A program made the position numbers and the translations under genes. From an uncultured Collinsella sp. (GTDB taxonomy: Bacteria; Actinomycetota; Coriobacteriia; Coriobacteriales; Coriobacteriaceae): a DNA stretch of 6,201 nucleotides. Below, in pieces: positions 5,481 through 6,201 of the stretch (position 1 is its first letter; each line of letters starts with the position of its first letter). The notes below the pieces were generated by a model. That model worked only from the letters and a program-made list of their open reading frames with translations. It did no database searches and was not told the DNA's origin. The stretch lies in NCBI GenBank assembly GCA_902489955.1, contig CABUBY010000095.1, positions 1-6,201 on the forward strand, given 5' to 3'.

Positions 5481-6201
5481 ATGTCACTTGCAGCTCAGCA
5501 ATCGCTTGAATCCCATTACGTTATGCATACCTTTGGCCGCTCTCCGGTCGAGTTTGTCGAGGGTCACGGCATGAAGCTCACCGGCGACGATGGCCGTGAG
5601 TACCTCGACTTTCTTGCCGGCATCGGCGTGTGCAGCCTAGGTCATGGCGACCCGGCTGTGCTCTCGGCGCTCGAGGCACAGACCAAAAAGCTCATGCATG
5701 TCTCCAATTACTTTTACATCGAGCAGCGCGGACAGGTCGCGGCGCTGCTGTCCAAGCTTGCTAACGACGACGTAGATGGTGCGCGCGTGCTTGCCGATGC
5801 CATTGCCGCCGGCGATGAGACCACGGCAGCTGCTCTTGGTGCCCCGGCTGCGGGCGAGCAGGTGTGGGAGACGTTCTTTGCCAATTCCGGCGCCGAGGCC
5901 AACGAGGGCTCGATGAAGCTCGCGCGCTTGTACGCCAAGCGTGCCGGTAACGGCGGCAACACCATCGTGTGCATGCGCGGCGGCTTCCACGGCCGTACGC
6001 TCGAGACTATTGCCGCCACCATGCAGGATTGGCTGCAGGATAGTTTCCGTCCGCTGCCGGGTGGCTTTGTGGCCTGCACGCCCAACGATGTCGATGAGCT
6101 GCGTGCGATCTTTAAGCAGCTGGGGAGCGAAATTTGTGCCGTGATGCTCGAACCGATCCAGGGTGAGAGTGGCGTGCACCCCATGACCGAGGAGTTTATG
6201 G
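5481..6201 (+). CDS. argD: Acetylornithine aminotransferase, 3' end outside window
   Basis: ArgD is a class III PLP-dependent aminotransferase that converts N-acetylglutamate semialdehyde plus glutamate to N-acetylornithine and 2-oxoglutarate; many members also serve lysine synthesis as succinyldiaminopimelate aminotransferase. About 240 residues are visible of a usual 390-410. Landmarks are Y-L-D-F-L-A-G-I-G-V near residue 40, the PLP-phosphate loop NSGAEANE (135-142), GFHGRT (168-173) and EPIQGE (224-229). The PLP lysine and the aspartate that contacts the PLP ring nitrogen lie past the window end, so catalysis cannot be checked. Between S-K-L (91-93) and the FFANSG strand there are about 38 residues where the E. 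coli enzyme has about 10, an Ala/Asp-rich insertion. ATG 5481 has GAAAGG at 5469-5474 with a 6-nt spacer, 69 bp after argB. Position in argCJBD makes the acetylornithine role more likely than another class III transaminase. Confidence 0.93.
   Translation, partial: MSLAAQQSLESHYVMHTFGRSPVEFVEGHGMKLTGDDGREYLDFLAGIGVCSLGHGDPAVLSALEAQTKKLMHVSNYFYIEQRGQVAALLSKLANDDVDGARVLADAIAAGDETTAAALGAPAAGEQVWETFFANSGAEANEGSMKLARLYAKRAGNGGNTIVCMRGGFHGRTLETIAATMQDWLQDSFRPLPGGFVACTPNDVDELRAIFKQLGSEICAVMLEPIQGESGVHPMTEEFM

Overview
The window reads as ordinary chromosomal DNA from a high-GC Gram-positive bacterium. Shine-Dalgarno sites are strong, G/C is favoured at third codon positions, and all six genes run on the + strand. 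A member of the Coriobacteriia (Collinsella-like) is my best guess, from gene content and style only; no marker gene proves it. There are no RNA genes, CRISPR arrays, insertion sequences or phage genes that I can see.

Region 1 (1-1610) holds three genes close together. The first is the 3' part of a transmembrane subunit of an energy-coupling-factor (ECF) vitamin or metal importer (ecfT-like). It is followed by two small paralogous FMN-binding split-barrel proteins of the pyridoxamine 5'-phosphate oxidase-like family. The two are about half identical by eye and look like an old tandem duplication. Gaps of 30 and 44 bp allow a single transcript.

Region 2 (1611-1875) is a 265-bp control region. 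It holds a long hairpin (1654-1710) that probably closes region 1, a perfect 11-bp inverted repeat with TGAAT/ATTCA cores (1754-1790) that looks like an ArgR operator, a possible extended -10 box (1798-1806), and a leader hairpin next to the argC ribosome binding site (1830-1861).

Region 3 (1876-6201) is the arginine biosynthesis operon argC-argJ-argB-argD, with argD cut by the window end. ArgJ makes N-acetylglutamate by transferring acetyl from N-acetylornithine, ArgB phosphorylates it, ArgC reduces the acyl phosphate to the semialdehyde, and ArgD transaminates that to N-acetylornithine, which ArgJ deacetylates to ornithine. ArgJ therefore closes an acetyl-recycling cycle. ArgB has the N-terminal helix and C-terminal segment typical of arginine-inhibited enzymes.

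The pathway is known. The points most worth a second look are a terminator-like long hairpin plus T6 run inside the operon between argC and argJ, which competes with a smaller hairpin; an insertion of roughly 28 residues in ArgD just before its PLP-phosphate loop; and a 36-residue tail on ArgB. I did not find a convincing undescribed system.
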